Positions 22,448 through 31,045 of a stretch of 38,059 bases of DNA are shown here, piece after piece; the first letter of the stretch is position 1, and every line of letters starts with the position of its first letter. The stretch is from Candidatus Crickella merdequi (lineage in GTDB: Bacteria > Bacillota > Clostridia > Peptostreptococcales > Anaerovoracaceae), in the NCBI GenBank assembly GCA_018064645.1, contig JAGHUT010000040.1, forward strand, positions 1 through 38,059, in the 5' to 3' direction. Position numbers and translations under genes: made by a program. Below the pieces are notes generated by a model, which did no database searches, had not been told where the DNA came from, and saw only the letters and a list, made by a program, of their open reading frames with translations.

Positions 22448-23839
22448 ATGGAGAATTACAACATTGATTTTGATGAGGTTTTCGAAGAGTCTGAAGAGAA
22501 AATCTATCAGCTCATCGAAGAGAAGAAGTATTTCCAGTGCAGAGACGAACTTCTCAAGCACAATGCAGTAGATATTGCGGAACTCCTTGAGTGCGTAATA
22601 GAAGAATATGATATGCAGAAAGCAGTCATCCTCTTCAGAACACTACCTAAGGATATATCAGTAGATGTTTTTGCATACCTTGATGTTGATGATCAGGTAG
22701 AGATTATCAACATTATCACTGATCCCGAGATTAGATACATCATTGACGAGCTTGACTTCGACGATATGATCGACGTCCTTGAGGAGCTTCCAGCCAATCT
22801 TGTAGACAAGATTCTTGACAAGACACCAAAGGCTGAGAGAAGACTTATCAATACATTCCTCAAGTACAAGGATGATACCGCCGGATCACTTATGACTCCG
22901 GATTATATTAATCTTCAGAAGAACTGGACGGTTGCAGAGGCTATGGCCCACATCAAAGAAGTCGGCATGGATTCAGAGACAATCTATACATGCTACGTTC
23001 TGGACAGCGGTCGAAAGCTGATTGGAATCGTCTCCCTGAGAGCCCTTGTAATTGCAGATGACAACATGAAGGTGTCAGACCTCATGAGAGAGGATTATGT
23101 ATGGGCTCATGTTGACGATGACCAGGAGGAGATTTCAGATCTGTTCAAGAAGTACGGTTATCTGGCAATTCCTGTTGTAGATAATGAGGGCCGACTTGTC
23201 GGTATTGTTACTGTCGACGATATCCTGGATGTAATCGAAGAAGAGACTACTGAGGATATGGAGCGTATGGGAGGTGTCATCGACACAGATGATAAGGATT
23301 ACCTTGATATGACAGTGTTTGGCCATGTTAAGGCGAGACTCCCGTGGCTGCTTCTTCTCATGTGCTCATACTTTGTTACAGGTGGAATTATAGCAAGCTT
23401 CGAGGAGGCACTCTCAGCTGTAATCGTTCTCGTAACATATATGCCTATGCTGATGGGTACAGGTGGTAACTCAGGAACCCAGGCATCGACACTTGTTATT
23501 CGTGGAATGGCAACCGGAGAGCTGGAACTTGAAGATTTTATCAAGGTTGCATGGAAAGAGATCAGAATCGGTATCGTTGTAGGAATCTGCTTAAGTGCTA
23601 TCAACTATGCGAGAATCGTATATCTTGATCATGAGACGCCAATGATTGCACTTACAGTTTGCTGTGCAATGGTACTTATTGTAATTGTTGCCAAGCTCAT
23701 CGGCTCACTTCTGCCGATGCTGGCCAAAAAAATCGGCCTCGACCCTGCTCTCATGTCAGGTCCTATGATGGCTTCAATTACAGATATGATTTCGCTGCTG
23801 ACATACTTCGCAATGGCGGGTCTCTTCCTGCACATTTAA
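22448..23839 (+). CDS. mgtE: Magnesium transporter MgtE
   Basis: 463 residues with the full architecture: acidic N-terminal superhelical domain (about 1-130, many Asp/Glu that bind regulatory Mg2+), tandem CBS domains (about 140-265, 'GSLMTPDYINL' and 'YGYLAIPVVDNEGRLVGIVTVDDILDV'), then five membrane helices. The pore signature 'MPMLMGTGGNSGTQASTLVI' is intact. It is a Mg2+-gated channel-type importer. It starts three bases after the ligA stop, using AAGGGGG at the end of ligA, so it belongs to the pcrA-ligA operon. No Mg2+ riboswitch is present before it, as expected for an internal gene. No terminator is visible after it. Confidence 0.97.
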   Translation: MENYNIDFDEVFEESEEKIYQLIEEKKYFQCRDELLKHNAVDIAELLECVIEEYDMQKAVILFRTLPKDISVDVFAYLDVDDQVEIINIITDPEIRYIIDELDFDDMIDVLEELPANLVDKILDKTPKAERRLINTFLKYKDDTAGSLMTPDYINLQKNWTVAEAMAHIKEVGMDSETIYTCYVLDSGRKLIGIVSLRALVIADDNMKVSDLMREDYVWAHVDDDQEEISDLFKKYGYLAIPVVDNEGRLVGIVTVDDILDVIEEETTEDMERMGGVIDTDDKDYLDMTVFGHVKARLPWLLLLMCSYFVTGGIIASFEEALSAVIVLVTYMPMLMGTGGNSGTQASTLVIRGMATGELELEDFIKVAWKEIRIGIVVGICLSAINYARIVYLDHETPMIALTVCCAMVLIVIVAKLIGSLLPMLAKKIGLDPALMSGPMMASITDMISLLTYFAMAGLFLHI

Positions 23840-23860
23840 TTGTATATAAACAGGAACAGG

Positions 23861-23890
23861 TTGAAATCGCACACGAAATATGCTCATAAT
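23861..23890 (+). promoter_or_regulatory. Candidate promoter of the split transketolase operon
   Basis: -35 TTGAAA (23861-23866), 18-base spacer, -10 CATAAT (23885-23890), about 65 bases before the start codon. The rest of the 117-base gap shows nothing further. Confidence 0.5.
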
Positions 23891-23956
23891 GGAACTAACA
23901 ATGTTAACAAAGGCATAGCCTAAATTATAACTAAGCCTAACGGCGAGGAGGACAAA

Positions 23957-24790
23957 GTGAAGGAAAGAAACTACGAGGAGCTTCAGGCAGTAGCTCGTAA
24001 GGTCAGAATGAATGCTCTGAGAGCAATTTATGCGGCTAATTCAGGACATCCAGGTGGATCATTCTCAGTAACAGACATTCTGGTTGCACTGTACTTTGAT
24101 GAGATGAACATCGACCCAAAGAACCCGAAGATGGAAGACAGAGACAAGCTGGTTCTATCAAAGGGACATGCAGTACCGGCTCTTTACGCTACACTCGGTG
24201 AGAGAGGATTTTTTGATGTAGAGGAGATGATGACACTACGTCAGGTTGACAGCCACTTCCAGGGACATCCTAACATGAACAAGTGTCCAGGCATCGAGAT
24301 GTCAACTGGTTCACTGGGTCAGGGCTTTTCAGTAGCTGTAGGTATGGCCATCGCAAGCAAGATGGATAAGAAGGACAATTTCGTATACGCAGTAACTGGT
24401 GACGGAGAGCTTCAGGAGGGAATCATCTGGGAAGCGGCTCTCAGTGCTGCAAAGTATCAGCTGGACAACTTCATCGCTATCGTAGACTGGAACGGTCTTC
24501 AGATTGATGGAAATGTTGATGTTGTTAAGAAGGTTGCACCTATCGATGAGAAATTCGCAAGCTTCGGATTCAACACAATCATGGCTGACGGCCACGACTT
24601 CGAGAGCCTCCTTGGCGCAATCGACCAGGCAAAGGCTAATAAGGGAACAGGCAAGCCAACTGTTATCGTTGCAAAGACACACAAGGGACAGGGCGTTTCA
24701 TTCATGACAGACCAGGCTGGATGGCCCGGCAAGGCTCCTAACGCTGAGCAGTTTGAGCAGGCAATGAAAGAACTCGGAGGTGAGATGTAA
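23957..24790 (+). CDS. Transketolase, N-terminal (thiamine-diphosphate-binding) subunit
   Basis: 277 residues corresponding to the first half of a normal transketolase. Transfers two-carbon ketol units in the non-oxidative pentose phosphate pathway. 'SGHPGGSFS' near the start, 'LSKGHAVPALYA', 'MSTGSLGQGFSVAVG' and the ThDP motif beginning 'TGDGELQEG' and closing 'VDWNGLQIDG' are present. The start is GTG at 23957, six bases after GGAGG. The stop overlaps the start of the C-terminal subunit (TAATG). Split transketolases are common in Clostridia and archaea; the two chains form one active site. Confidence 0.96.
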   Translation: MKERNYEELQAVARKVRMNALRAIYAANSGHPGGSFSVTDILVALYFDEMNIDPKNPKMEDRDKLVLSKGHAVPALYATLGERGFFDVEEMMTLRQVDSHFQGHPNMNKCPGIEMSTGSLGQGFSVAVGMAIASKMDKKDNFVYAVTGDGELQEGIIWEAALSAAKYQLDNFIAIVDWNGLQIDGNVDVVKKVAPIDEKFASFGFNTIMADGHDFESLLGAIDQAKANKGTGKPTVIVAKTHKGQGVSFMTDQAGWPGKAPNAEQFEQAMKELGGEM

Positions 24791-25725
24791 TGGCAGACGT
24801 AAAGAAAATCGCTACAAGAGCGGCATACGGAGAATTCCTCGTAGAAGAGGGAGCAAAGAGACCTAACCTCGTTGCTATGAGTGCTGACCTTTCAGGTTCA
24901 AACAAGACAGACGGTTTCGAGAAGGCTTATCCAGAGAGATTCATCGAGTCAGGTATCTCAGAGCAGGATATGTATGCAGAAGCTGCAGGACTTGCTCTTT
25001 CAGGCAAGGTGGTATGCGCAAGTACTTTTGCTATGTTTGCTGCCGGAAGAGCTTACGAGATTATCAGAAATTCAATTGCATATACAGGTGCTAATGTTAA
25101 GATATGCGCTACACACGGCGGAATCACAGTAGGTGAGGATGGTGCCAGCCACCAGACTTTCGAGGACATTGCTCTCATGAGAGAGATTCCTGGTATGGTA
25201 GTTCTCAATCCTGCAGATGCAGTAAGTGCAAAGGCGCTTCTTGCAGAGACCGTTGCAGCAGATGGCCCTTCATATGTAAGACTCGGACGTGCCAATGTTC
25301 CTGTAATATATGATGAGAACGAGATTTTCGAAATCGGTAAGGCTAAGACTGTTAAGGAAGGAAGCAACGTTACAATCATCGCTACTGGAATCATGGTTGC
25401 CGATGCAATAGCAGCGGCAGAGACTCTGGAAGCTGAGGGTATCAGTGCAAGAGTTATCGACATGCATACAATCAAGCCTCTTGATGAGGAAGCAATCATC
25501 AAGGCTGCGCAGGAGACTGGTGCAATCGTAACAGCGGAAGAACATTCAGTTATCGGTGGCCTTGGAAGTGCAGTTGCAGAGGTTGTTGTTCAGAACTGCC
25601 CTGTTAAGGTTGCTATGGTAGGACAGAAGGACTGCTTTGGCGAGTCAGGCAAGCCGGCAGATCTTCTGAAGAAGTATGGAATGACTCCTGCAGATATCGT
25701 AGCTGCAGTTAAAAGTGTAAAGTAA
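24790..25725 (+). CDS. Transketolase, C-terminal subunit
   Basis: 311 residues, holding the pyrimidine-binding domain ('SADLSGSNKTDGFEKAYPER', 'ESGISEQDMYAEAAGLAL' with the cofactor-activating glutamate, 'THGGITVGEDGASHQTFEDI') and the C-terminal transketolase domain ('IIATGIMVADAIAAAETL', 'DMHTIKPLDEEAI'). It overlaps the preceding N-terminal half by one base, which fits equimolar synthesis of the two chains. A strong terminator follows. Confidence 0.96.
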   Translation: MADVKKIATRAAYGEFLVEEGAKRPNLVAMSADLSGSNKTDGFEKAYPERFIESGISEQDMYAEAAGLALSGKVVCASTFAMFAAGRAYEIIRNSIAYTGANVKICATHGGITVGEDGASHQTFEDIALMREIPGMVVLNPADAVSAKALLAETVAADGPSYVRLGRANVPVIYDENEIFEIGKAKTVKEGSNVTIIATGIMVADAIAAAETLEAEGISARVIDMHTIKPLDEEAIIKAAQETGAIVTAEEHSVIGGLGSAVAEVVVQNCPVKVAMVGQKDCFGESGKPADLLKKYGMTPADIVAAVKSVK

Positions 25726-25738
25726 CTATTATACCCCA

Positions 25739-25771
25739 AAAGCATCATCGACAGATGATGCTTTTTTTTAA
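25739..25771 (+). terminator. Terminator after the split transketolase
   Basis: Perfect eleven-base-pair stem AAAGCATCATC (25739-25749)... GATGATGCTTT (25754-25764), GACA loop, followed by further T residues. A small hairpin CCTCG-AAA-CGAGG lies immediately after it (about 25772-25784). Confidence 0.95.
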
Positions 25772-25831
25772 CCTCGAAACGAGGATTAATTATAAAGAAT
25801 GAATAAAAATACACAATTATGCATAAAAGCC

Positions 25832-25860
25832 TTGATTATAAACTGAAAAAATGTTACATT
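25832..25860 (+). promoter_or_regulatory. Promoter of the amino acid ABC transporter operon
   Basis: -35 TTGATT (25832-25837), 17-base spacer, -10 TACATT (25855-25860). Leader of about 55 bases ending in AAGGAGAAC before the start codon. No T-box, riboswitch or other recognisable element. Confidence 0.55.
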
Positions 25861-25920
25861 TATTCTCGAAAATAATATCTTTAGTATGTGACAAGATAGA
25901 AGATAAGGAGAACAAAAGCA

Positions 25921-26679
25921 ATGAAAAAGACACTTATGAAGTTTGCTGCTCTCGCATCAGTTCTTGTAATGATGCTTGCTCTTACATCATGCGGCAGCGA
26001 CGACACACTTCTCGTAGTAACAGAGGCTACTTTCCCTCCATTTGATACAATCGATGACGATGGCAACATCGCAGGTTTCGATATGGATCTCATGAATGCA
26101 ATCGCTGAGGACCAGGGCTTCAAGGTAGAGTACAAGGACATCGGTTTTGATTCACTCATTCCTGCTCTTGAGGCAGATGAGGCTGATATCATCGCAGCTG
26201 GAATGAACTCACTTGACCCAGAGCGTCAGGCAAAGGTTGACTTCTCAACACCATACTTTGACAGCCAGCTTGTACTTGTAGTTGCTGACAGCAATACAAC
26301 AATCAACAGTGTTGCAGATCTTAAGCCAGACATGAAGGTTGCAGGACAGATCGGTACAACAGGTGCTGATGAGGCAAATGCTCTTGAGAAGGATGGAAAG
26401 ATCGCAAAGGCAGTTATTCTTGACAAGGTAAGTGATGCAATGCTTCAGCTCCAGAATGGAGATATCGATGCAATCATTCTTGACAAGCCTGTTACAGAGT
26501 CATACATCGCTAAGCAGCCTGGTATCGCTAAGATCGTTGGAAGCCCAATCGGTGAGCTTGAGAGCTATGCATTCGCAGTTCAGAAGGGCAATGAGGAGCT
26601 TCTTGAGAAGATCAACACAGGTCTTAAGAACATGATCGAGAATGGAACATACGACGAGCTTGTAGCTAAGTGGTTCTAA
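25921..26679 (+). CDS. Amino acid ABC transporter substrate-binding lipoprotein
   Basis: 252 residues. Signal peptide of lipoprotein type: positive MKKTLMK, hydrophobic core, then lipobox LTSC with Cys24. The mature part is a periplasmic-binding-protein type II (SBP_bac_3) fold: 'ATFPPFDTIDDDGNIAGFDM', 'DSLIPALEADEADIIAAGMN', 'ERQAKVDFSTPYF', 'GQIGTTGADEANAL' and a C-terminal 'YDELVAKWF'. This group binds polar or basic amino acids and glutamine; the specific ligand is not readable. First gene of an operon with permease and ATPase; a stable hairpin follows it, probably allowing more binding protein than membrane parts. Confidence 0.94.
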   Translation: MKKTLMKFAALASVLVMMLALTSCGSDDTLLVVTEATFPPFDTIDDDGNIAGFDMDLMNAIAEDQGFKVEYKDIGFDSLIPALEADEADIIAAGMNSLDPERQAKVDFSTPYFDSQLVLVVADSNTTINSVADLKPDMKVAGQIGTTGADEANALEKDGKIAKAVILDKVSDAMLQLQNGDIDAIILDKPVTESYIAKQPGIAKIVGSPIGELESYAFAVQKGNEELLEKINTGLKNMIENGTYDELVAKWF

Positions 26680-26714
26680 ATCATTCGCTTAATAATTAAT
26701 ATTGACTTGCACGA

Positions 26715-26743
26715 ACGGAACTGTCGTATAACGGCAGTTCCGT
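26715..26743 (+). promoter_or_regulatory. Intra-operon hairpin between binding-protein and permease genes
   Basis: Nine-base-pair stem ACGGAACTG (26715-26723) / CAGTTCCGT (26735-26743), extendable inward through CG/CG (26725-26726, 26732-26733) around TATAA. There is no T-run after it, so it is a partial attenuator or a 3'-stabilising structure, not a full terminator. Confidence 0.6.
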
Positions 26744-26768
26744 ATTGTGGCTTAAAGGGAGTATGTAA

Positions 26769-27437
26769 ATGGAATTGTATTTAAAAGGTTTTCTCATAGC
26801 TTGTAAGGGTATTCCGGCGACTGTTGGTGTATCTTTGTTTGCTATTATCCTTGGCGCTGCGCTTGGTCTTCTGCTTGCTCTTGCAAGACAGAGCAGAAGC
26901 AAGCTTCTTAAGGGCGTAAGCTCTGTATATGTTGATATTGTCAGAGGAACACCGATGGTAGTTCAGGCGCTGATTATGGCATACGGCGTGCCACAGCTTC
27001 TTCAGTCAAACGGAGTTCCTTTCAAGTGGCCTGAGCTGGTAATTCCTGCTATGCTTGTGTGTGCCCTTAATTCATCTGCATACATGGCAGAGGTCGTTCG
27101 AAGCGGACTTCAAGCTGTAGATAAGGGCCAGATGGAGGCGGCACGATCACTTGGTATGCCAAAGAAGATGGCTATGAAGCTGATCATCATTCCTCAGGCA
27201 ATTCGTATTATCCTGCCGGCGTTCTGCAACGAGTTCGTAACACTCATCAAGGAGACATCAGTACTCAGCTTCGTTGGAGTTATCGAAATCACTCGTCGCG
27301 GTGCTCTGTGGAATTCACAGTCCTTTGAGACATTCCCGGCGTATATTGGAGTAGCTATTGCATATATGATTCTCACAATTCCTCTGACTAAGATCATTGG
27401 CAGATATGAGAAGAAGAGAGCTAGTAAGGAGGCATAG
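26769..27437 (+). CDS. Polar amino acid ABC transporter permease (HisM/GlnP type)
   Basis: 222 residues with about five membrane helices. The N-terminal segment '[20 protein letters not shown]' and '[20 protein letters not shown]' are typical of the His/Glu/Gln/Arg permease family; the EAA loop that contacts the ATPase is '[17 protein letters not shown]'. It probably acts as a homodimer, since no second permease is encoded. AAAGGGAG precedes the ATG by about eight bases; the ATPase gene starts four bases after its stop. Confidence 0.95.
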   Translation: MELYLKGFLIACKGIPATVGVSLFAIILGAALGLLLALARQSRSKLLKGVSSVYVDIVRGTPMVVQALIMAYGVPQLLQSNGVPFKWPELVIPAMLVCALNSSAYMAEVVRSGLQAVDKGQMEAARSLGMPKKMAMKLIIIPQAIRIILPAFCNEFVTLIKETSVLSFVGVIEITRRGALWNSQSFETFPAYIGVAIAYMILTIPLTKIIGRYEKKRASKEA

Positions 27438-27441
27438 AATC

Positions 27442-28167
27442 ATGGCAATGATAGAGATTAAAGACCTCAAGAAAAGCTTTGGCAGCAACGAGGTACTCAA
27501 AGGAATAGATCAGAGTGTAGAACAGCACGAGGTACTGTGCATTATCGGACCATCAGGTTCAGGCAAATCGACAATGCTTCGCTGCATCAATCATCTTGAA
27601 GAGCCAAGTTCAGGTGAGATTTACATTGACGGGGAGCTTGTAACAGAGGAGAACATTGACAGAGTAAGAACGAAGATGGGCATGGTATTCCAGCAGTTCA
27701 ATCTTTTCCCTCACATGTCAGTTCTTGATAATCTGACTTGTGCACCTATCAATGTTAAAGGTGTGTCTAAGGCAGAGGCAGAAGAAAAGGCTAAGGCGCT
27801 TCTCGAAAGAGTTGGCCTTGCTGAGAAGGTTAACGAGTTCCCTCGTTCACTTTCCGGTGGACAGCAGCAGAGAGTTGCCATTGCAAGAGCTCTTGCAATG
27901 GACCCTGAGATTATGCTTTTCGATGAGCCGACATCAGCACTTGACCCTGAGATGGTAGGAGAGGTACTTGACGTAATGAAGTCACTTGCCAGAGAGGGTA
28001 TGGCGATGATTGTTGTTACTCACGAGATGGGTTTTGCTAAAGAGGTAGCTGATAAGGTTATCTTTATGGATGGCGGATACATTGTAGAGCAGGGTGCTCC
28101 ACAGGATGTAATCGGCAATCCGCAGGAAGCAAGAACACAGGATTTCCTTTCGAAGGTGCTGATTTAG
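27442..28167 (+). CDS. Polar amino acid ABC transporter ATPase (GlnQ type)
   Basis: 241 residues from the ATG at 27442, nine bases after AAGGAGG; a longer reading into the permease gene is rejected. Walker [10 protein letters not shown] (36-44), Q-loop '[17 protein letters not shown]', signature [15 protein letters not shown], Walker B '[14 protein letters not shown]' and '[13 protein letters not shown]'. It powers import through the preceding permease. Last gene of the operon, followed by a strong terminator. Confidence 0.96.
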   Translation: MAMIEIKDLKKSFGSNEVLKGIDQSVEQHEVLCIIGPSGSGKSTMLRCINHLEEPSSGEIYIDGELVTEENIDRVRTKMGMVFQQFNLFPHMSVLDNLTCAPINVKGVSKAEAEEKAKALLERVGLAEKVNEFPRSLSGGQQQRVAIARALAMDPEIMLFDEPTSALDPEMVGEVLDVMKSLAREGMAMIVVTHEMGFAKEVADKVIFMDGGYIVEQGAPQDVIGNPQEARTQDFLSKVLI

Positions 28168-28181
28168 TATCGGGAAAATAT

Positions 28182-28209
28182 GGCGCTCGCAGATGCGGGC
28201 GCCTTTTTT
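28182..28209 (+). terminator. Terminator of the amino acid ABC operon
   Basis: Nine-base-pair GC-rich stem GGCGCTCGC (28182-28190) / GCGGGCGCC (28195-28203) with one G-U pair, AGAT loop, then TTTTTT (28204-28209). Confidence 0.93.
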
Positions 28210-28297
28210 GTTTTTTTCGAGAACTAAATATACGATTAGTATCGAAAAATAACTACATTATGTGGTGTTGCTTTTGTGAAAATACTGTCCTAAACCT

Positions 28298-28325
28298 TTA
28301 ACGACAGGAATAAAAGGAGTATAAT
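28298..28325 (+). promoter_or_regulatory. Promoter of the ftsEX operon
   Basis: -35 TTAACG (28298-28303), 16-base spacer, perfect -10 TATAAT (28320-28325), 30 bases before the ftsE start. It is the only good promoter seen from here to the window end. Confidence 0.6.
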
Positions 28326-28355
28326 CATTATGTATTACTGCGTTTAGGAGGAGAT

Positions 28356-29084
28356 ATGATAGTTTTTAAAAATGTAACAAAGAACTATGGCGGCAACACA
28401 GGCCTGAACAGAGCATCTGTTCATATCAACAAGGGCGATTTCGTATTCCTTGTTGGACCAAGTGGCGCTGGTAAGACAACTTTTATTAGACTTATTCTTA
28501 AGGAGATTGAGCCTGACAGCGGAAGTATTTCTGTTGCCGGCAAGGATATAACAAATCTTTCAAGAAGGGAGATTCCGGAGCTCAGACAGAAGATTGGAAT
28601 GGTTTTCCAGGACTTCAGACTTATTGAGAAGAAGACTGTTTACGAGAATGTCGCTTTTGCCATGGAGGTACTTCACAGAAGCAAGAAGGAAATCAGAGAG
28701 AGAGTACCGTACGTGCTTGACCTGGTTGACATTGCAGACAAGGCTGACAGATATCCACATGAGCTTTCGGCTGGTGAGCAGCAGAGAGTAGGAATTGCAA
28801 GAGCTATTGTCAACAGACCTAGAGTTCTCATTGCTGATGAGCCTACAGGTAACCTTGACCCTGTAACTGCAATGGAGATTATGGCACTTCTTGAGAAGAT
28901 CAATGTTAGAGGAACTACAATCCTCATGGTTACTCATGCCAAGGATATCGTTGACCAGATGCACAAGAGGGTTGTTGCCATTGAGCATGGTCAGATTGTA
29001 AGAGATGAGGAAGGTAAATATGGATTCGAAACAGTAAATCCATATTACTTCAGCGGAGAGGAGGTTGACCCATATGTTTTCTAG
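28356..29084 (+). CDS. ftsE: Cell division ATP-binding protein FtsE
   Basis: 242 residues. Cytoplasmic ATPase of the FtsEX complex, which transmits ATP hydrolysis through the membrane to activate a peptidoglycan hydrolase. Walker A GPSGAGKTT (34-42), 'MVFQDFRLIEKKTVYENVAF' (FtsE-type Q-loop), signature LSAGEQQRVGIARAI, Walker B 'VLIADEPTGNLDP'. The family usually ends near residue 228; this one has a short tail overlapping ftsX. AGGAGGAG precedes the ATG. Confidence 0.97.
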   Translation: MIVFKNVTKNYGGNTGLNRASVHINKGDFVFLVGPSGAGKTTFIRLILKEIEPDSGSISVAGKDITNLSRREIPELRQKIGMVFQDFRLIEKKTVYENVAFAMEVLHRSKKEIRERVPYVLDLVDIADKADRYPHELSAGEQQRVGIARAIVNRPRVLIADEPTGNLDPVTAMEIMALLEKINVRGTTILMVTHAKDIVDQMHKRVVAIEHGQIVRDEEGKYGFETVNPYYFSGEEVDPYVF

Positions 29085-29967
29085 ACTGGGATATTCAATC
29101 AAGCAGTCCTTCTCCCAGATGGGAAGAAACAAAGGAATGTACTTCACATCAGTTCTTGCTATTACAGCGATGATGCTTATTCTCGGACTTTTCTTTGTAG
29201 CTTTTGTTAATGTTGACCTTTTCGCAAAGACAATCCAGCAGAACTACAACGTGGTTCAGGTATATATGGAGAACGACAACACGGACAAGCTGACCGAGGA
29301 GATCGGCAAGCAGATTAAGGCTATGGACGGTGTTGATAATGTTGAAATGGTAACAAGCGAGGAAGCTCTCCAGACTCTCAAGAAGAGATGGGGAGATAAT
29401 GCGTACCTCCTTGACAATCTTCAGGAGAATCCGCTGCCGGATTCATACAGCGTTTATGTAACTGATGAAGCTGCGGCGGCTGCATTTGCAAAGAATGTAG
29501 TAACAATCAAAGGTGTAAACGATATCACCTATTATCAGGAGACAATCGATAAGCTGGCTAAGATCAGCAGATTCATAGAGGTAGCATCTCTGGTGACAAT
29601 GATTTTCCTGATTATCATTTCCATTGTAATTGTTGCTAATACAATTAAGCTTACGGTAATGAATCGTGAGAAGGAGATCAGCATTATGAAGTATCTGGGA
29701 GCCACTGACTGGTTCATCAGAGGACCATTCATCCTGGGTGGTGTATTCATTGGACTGTTCTCATCAGCTGTTGCTTCAGGCCTTGTATATCTGATATATG
29801 AGAAGCTTGTAGATATTCTTGGCGGAGACATTGCCAGAATTCTTTCTGTAACACTGGTTCCTGCCAACTATCTGATTATAAATCTGCTTATAATTTTCGC
29901 ATCACTGGGTGTTGGTATTGGAGTAGTAGGAAGTATCATTTCGATTAGAAGATTCTTACAGAAGTAA
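29074..29967 (+). CDS. ftsX: Cell division protein FtsX
   Basis: 297 residues from the ATG at 29074, nine bases after GGAGAGGAGG; it overlaps the end of ftsE by 11 bases. The TTG at 29065 would lie against the ribosome binding site and is rejected. One membrane helix near the N-terminus ('YFTSVLAITAMMLILGLFFV'), an extracellular loop of about 125 residues, then three helices and the FtsX core 'MNREKEISIMKYLGATDWFI'. It partners FtsE and, through the outer loop, the hydrolase encoded next. Confidence 0.97.
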   Translation: MFSRLGYSIKQSFSQMGRNKGMYFTSVLAITAMMLILGLFFVAFVNVDLFAKTIQQNYNVVQVYMENDNTDKLTEEIGKQIKAMDGVDNVEMVTSEEALQTLKKRWGDNAYLLDNLQENPLPDSYSVYVTDEAAAAAFAKNVVTIKGVNDITYYQETIDKLAKISRFIEVASLVTMIFLIIISIVIVANTIKLTVMNREKEISIMKYLGATDWFIRGPFILGGVFIGLFSSAVASGLVYLIYEKLVDILGGDIARILSVTLVPANYLIINLLIIFASLGVGIGVVGSIISIRRFLQK

Positions 29968-29979
29968 GGAGGTCAGATA

Positions 29980-31020
29980 ATGAGAAAAAAGAAATTTGAC
30001 ATAATAATAGTAATGGTGGTCTGCTTGTCTCTGGTACTGGCATCAATCGCAGGGGCTTACGCTGCTTCTTATTCACAGAAGCAGCAGGAGGCTGCAGCAT
30101 GGGGACAGAAGTACCAGAATGCACTCAAGCTTACAAAGGATGCCGAGGAGAAGGCTGCAATCATGCAGGATTCAATTGCTGCAAAGAAGAGTGAGATTGC
30201 TGAGACACAGGGCAAGGTTGATGCGAAGCAGAAGGAGATTGATGCTCAGACTGCTGCACTCAACGAGAGACTGAATGTAATGTATAAGACGGGAACTGTA
30301 GGCTTTGTAGATGTAGTTCTCAGTTCTGACAGTATAGCAGACCTTCTTATGAATGTTGGTCTTGTACAGAAGATTCTCAAGAATGACCAGGACATCCTTG
30401 AGAAGATGCAGGATGATCTCAAGGAGCTTCAGGAGCTTAAGGCTAAGCTTGAGAAGGAGAAGGCTGACCTTGATTCTCAGATGGCTGAACTTAACAAGTA
30501 TATTGCTGAGAAGAAGGCTGAGGCTGACAAGGATAGGGCAATGCAGAGACAGCTTGAGAATGAGGCGGCAGCTCTTTATGCACAGATGATTGCATCACAG
30601 CCATCTAACACACCATCTTCAGCACCTGCAGCTGGAAGCGGCAACTATGTATGGCCAACACAGGGAATAATCACTTCAAAGTATGGATACAGAATCTGTC
30701 CGTTCCATGGACAGGAGTTCCACAACGGGATTGATATTGCAAGATCACCACAGGGCACACCTGTATATGCCATTACAAGCGGTACAGTAAGTCTTGCATC
30801 CTGGTACGGCGGATATGGTAACTGCGTTACAATCAACCACGGAGGCAATATGATGTCACTTTATGGACATCTGCAGAAGTATGTAGTAAGCAAAGGACAG
30901 AGTGTATCTAAGGGACAGCTTATCGGATACATGGGAAGTACTGGTAACTCAACAGGTCCACACCTGCACTTTACTGTATATAAGAACGGATCAACAATTA
31001 ATCCTCAGTCACTTTATTAA
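29980..31020 (+). CDS. Secreted coiled-coil LytM (M23) murein hydrolase, probable FtsEX effector
   Basis: 346 residues. N-terminal signal/anchor helix ('IIIVMVVCLSLVLASIAGAY'), a long coiled coil at about 32-205 interrupted by 'MYKTGTVGFVDVVLSS', a short Ser/Pro/Ala linker, and a C-terminal peptidase M23 domain. Zinc ligands are visible in 'FHNGIDIA' and 'GPHLHF', with 'SLYGHL' between. This is the layout of EnvC/PcsB-like proteins: the coiled coil docks on FtsX and the LytM domain cleaves peptidoglycan cross-links; intact metal motifs suggest it is itself catalytic. It starts 12 bases after ftsX behind AAGGAGG. Confidence 0.93.
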   Translation: MRKKKFDIIIVMVVCLSLVLASIAGAYAASYSQKQQEAAAWGQKYQNALKLTKDAEEKAAIMQDSIAAKKSEIAETQGKVDAKQKEIDAQTAALNERLNVMYKTGTVGFVDVVLSSDSIADLLMNVGLVQKILKNDQDILEKMQDDLKELQELKAKLEKEKADLDSQMAELNKYIAEKKAEADKDRAMQRQLENEAAALYAQMIASQPSNTPSSAPAAGSGNYVWPTQGIITSKYGYRICPFHGQEFHNGIDIARSPQGTPVYAITSGTVSLASWYGGYGNCVTINHGGNMMSLYGHLQKYVVSKGQSVSKGQLIGYMGSTGNSTGPHLHFTVYKNGSTINPQSLY

Positions 31021-31045
31021 TTTCTAATCAGGGAGAGTCGGCATA

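Noticed and set aside
22384-22450. Possible Mg2+ riboswitch before mgtE
   Set aside because: Only three bases separate ligA and mgtE; there is no room for an M-box, and the gene is inside an operon.
18134-23839. pcrA next to addA as a defence-type helicase cluster
   Set aside because: PcrA-LigA-MgtE is an ordinary housekeeping operon and gdhA separates it from addA; nothing else suggests a defence island.
25726-25920. T-box or amino acid riboswitch before the amino acid ABC operon
   Set aside because: The gap holds the transketolase terminator, a small hairpin and a normal promoter; after the promoter only about 55 bases remain, too short for a T-box.
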